From assembly GCA_903895005.1 (NCBI GenBank), contig CAITSH010000419.1:1-23424 (forward strand): a DNA stretch of 23,424 bases, read 5' to 3'. A model generated the notes under the pieces. That model saw only the letters and a program-made list of their open reading frames with translations, was not told the DNA's origin and did no database searches. This document shows positions 22,890 to 23,424 of the stretch, piece after piece (the stretch's first letter is position 1; each line of letters begins with the position of its first letter). This DNA comes from an uncultured Pseudomonadota bacterium. GTDB lineage: Bacteria > Pseudomonadota > Gammaproteobacteria > Burkholderiales > SG8-39. The position numbers were made by a program, and so were the translations under genes.

Positions 22890-23424
22890 TTAACGCGTCA
22901 GGAACGCCAGCAGGCGATCTGCGAGCTTGCCGTAGGGAGGGGTCAGCAGTTTCGTGAATGACCAACGCGCCTGCCGAAACACCGGGCGCAGCTTGGAGAA
23001 CGTCAGGAAGCCTTCGTAGCCGTGGTAATGTCCCATCCCGGATTCGCCCACCCCGCCGAACGGCAGGTCTTCCTGGCCGACGTGCAGCAGAGTGTCATTC
23101 ACGGTCACCCCTCCCGACATCACGCGCTCGAGGAGCCGGGACACGTGCCCCTTGTTGTGGCTGAACGGGTACAGCGCCAGAGGCCTCGGTCCGGCGTTGA
23201 TGCGGTCAATAACCGCATCCAGCTCCCGATAACCCACAAGAGGCAGGACCGGGCCGAAGATCTCGCTGCTCATCAATGCCGTGTCGTCCGGTGCGCCGAC
23301 CACGATGTGCGGCGCGATGCGATGTCGCGTCTCGTCAATTGCTGCGCCCGGCAGCAGCGGAATGACCTGTGCCCCGCAGGAGCGGGCCTCGTCGAGCGCC
23401 CGGACAATCCTGTCGTACGACGCG
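22890..23424 (-). CDS. Aldehyde dehydrogenase, coniferyl-aldehyde-dehydrogenase type (C-terminal part)
   Basis: The minus-strand frame enters from the right edge and runs 177 residues to a stop at 22890; its start and catalytic Cys/Glu lie outside the window. Visible are SYDRIVRALDEARSCGAQVIP, the ALDH block EIFGPVLPLVGY, NPxx-type SGGVTVNDTLLHVGQEDLPFGG, and GESGMGHYHGYEGFLTFSK, the canonical C-terminal ALDH motif. The tail LLTPPYGKLADRLLAFL is characteristic of the coniferyl aldehyde dehydrogenase (CalB) group, which oxidises phenolic and other aromatic or long-chain aldehydes to acids with NAD(P). It is convergent with the signalling operon and unrelated to it by orientation. The family call is firm; the substrate is inferred. 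Confidence 0.9.
   Translation of the reverse strand, partial: ASYDRIVRALDEARSCGAQVIPLLPGAAIDETRHRIAPHIVVGAPDDTALMSSEIFGPVLPLVGYRELDAVIDRINAGPRPLALYPFSHNKGHVSRLLERVMSGGVTVNDTLLHVGQEDLPFGGVGESGMGHYHGYEGFLTFSKLRPVFRQARWSFTKLLTPPYGKLADRLLAFLTR

Noticed and set aside
1..23424. A CRISPR array
   Set aside because: No regularly spaced identical repeats of 20-40 bp occur; the repeats found are dispersed or too short.

Overview
The window looks like the chromosome of a GC-rich betaproteobacterium, probably Burkholderiales/Rhodocyclales-like. The evidence is high-GC coding with many GTG/TTG starts, two Bug/TctC-type solute-binding proteins, a dsbC gene, three PEP-CTERM (exosortase-sorted) proteins and a coniferyl-aldehyde-dehydrogenase-type ALDH. 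This placement is inferred from gene content; no rRNA or complete tRNA gene is present to confirm it.

Layout. (1) 1-3.9 kb is housekeeping: the start of a small membrane protein, dsbC (minus), then galE-pgi (plus) for sugar-nucleotide and hexose-phosphate metabolism. (2) 3.9-7.45 kb is a surface/export block: a PEP-CTERM protein resembling the choice-of-anchor E group, a HlyIII-type membrane protein, and a two-gene minus-strand operon of PEP-CTERM proteins (lamin-tail domain, then SdiA-regulated-like beta-propeller). (3) 7.45-18 kb is an accessory region holding a family of non-coding repeats (7.86-8.20, 9.77-9.97 and 17.81-17.95 kb). They carry a C-rich, CCACCA-type end resembling the 3' end of a tmRNA/tRNA, followed by strong intrinsic terminators. 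Between them lie an arylmalonate-decarboxylase/maleate-isomerase-like enzyme and two divergent catabolic operons: minus strand AtzG-like subunit, amidase, ornithine-cyclodeaminase-family reductase, Bug receptor; plus strand Bug receptor, VOC protein, second amidase, then a truncated 2-keto-4-pentenoate-hydratase-like remnant. (4) 18.5-22.7 kb is a tightly packed signalling operon: cache-HAMP-PAS histidine kinase, Rcp1-type receiver, and a REC-PAS-HD-GYP c-di-GMP phosphodiesterase. (5) The right edge holds the C-terminal part of an aldehyde dehydrogenase on the minus strand.

How it works together. The two divergent operons look like uptake (Bug) plus hydrolysis (amidase) of an amide-containing organic acid, with reductive and ring/double-bond chemistry around it. 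The actual substrate cannot be read from sequence. The cluster, with the decarboxylase-like gene, is bounded by two near-identical ~106-bp direct repeats 9,950 bp apart, suggesting acquisition or amplification as a block, although no integrase or transposase is visible. The most unusual signal is the repeat family itself. One module (8038-8162 and 9851-9965) keeps its stem-loops while the stem sequences change, which suggests a structured RNA or palindromic mobile element rather than random intergenic DNA.
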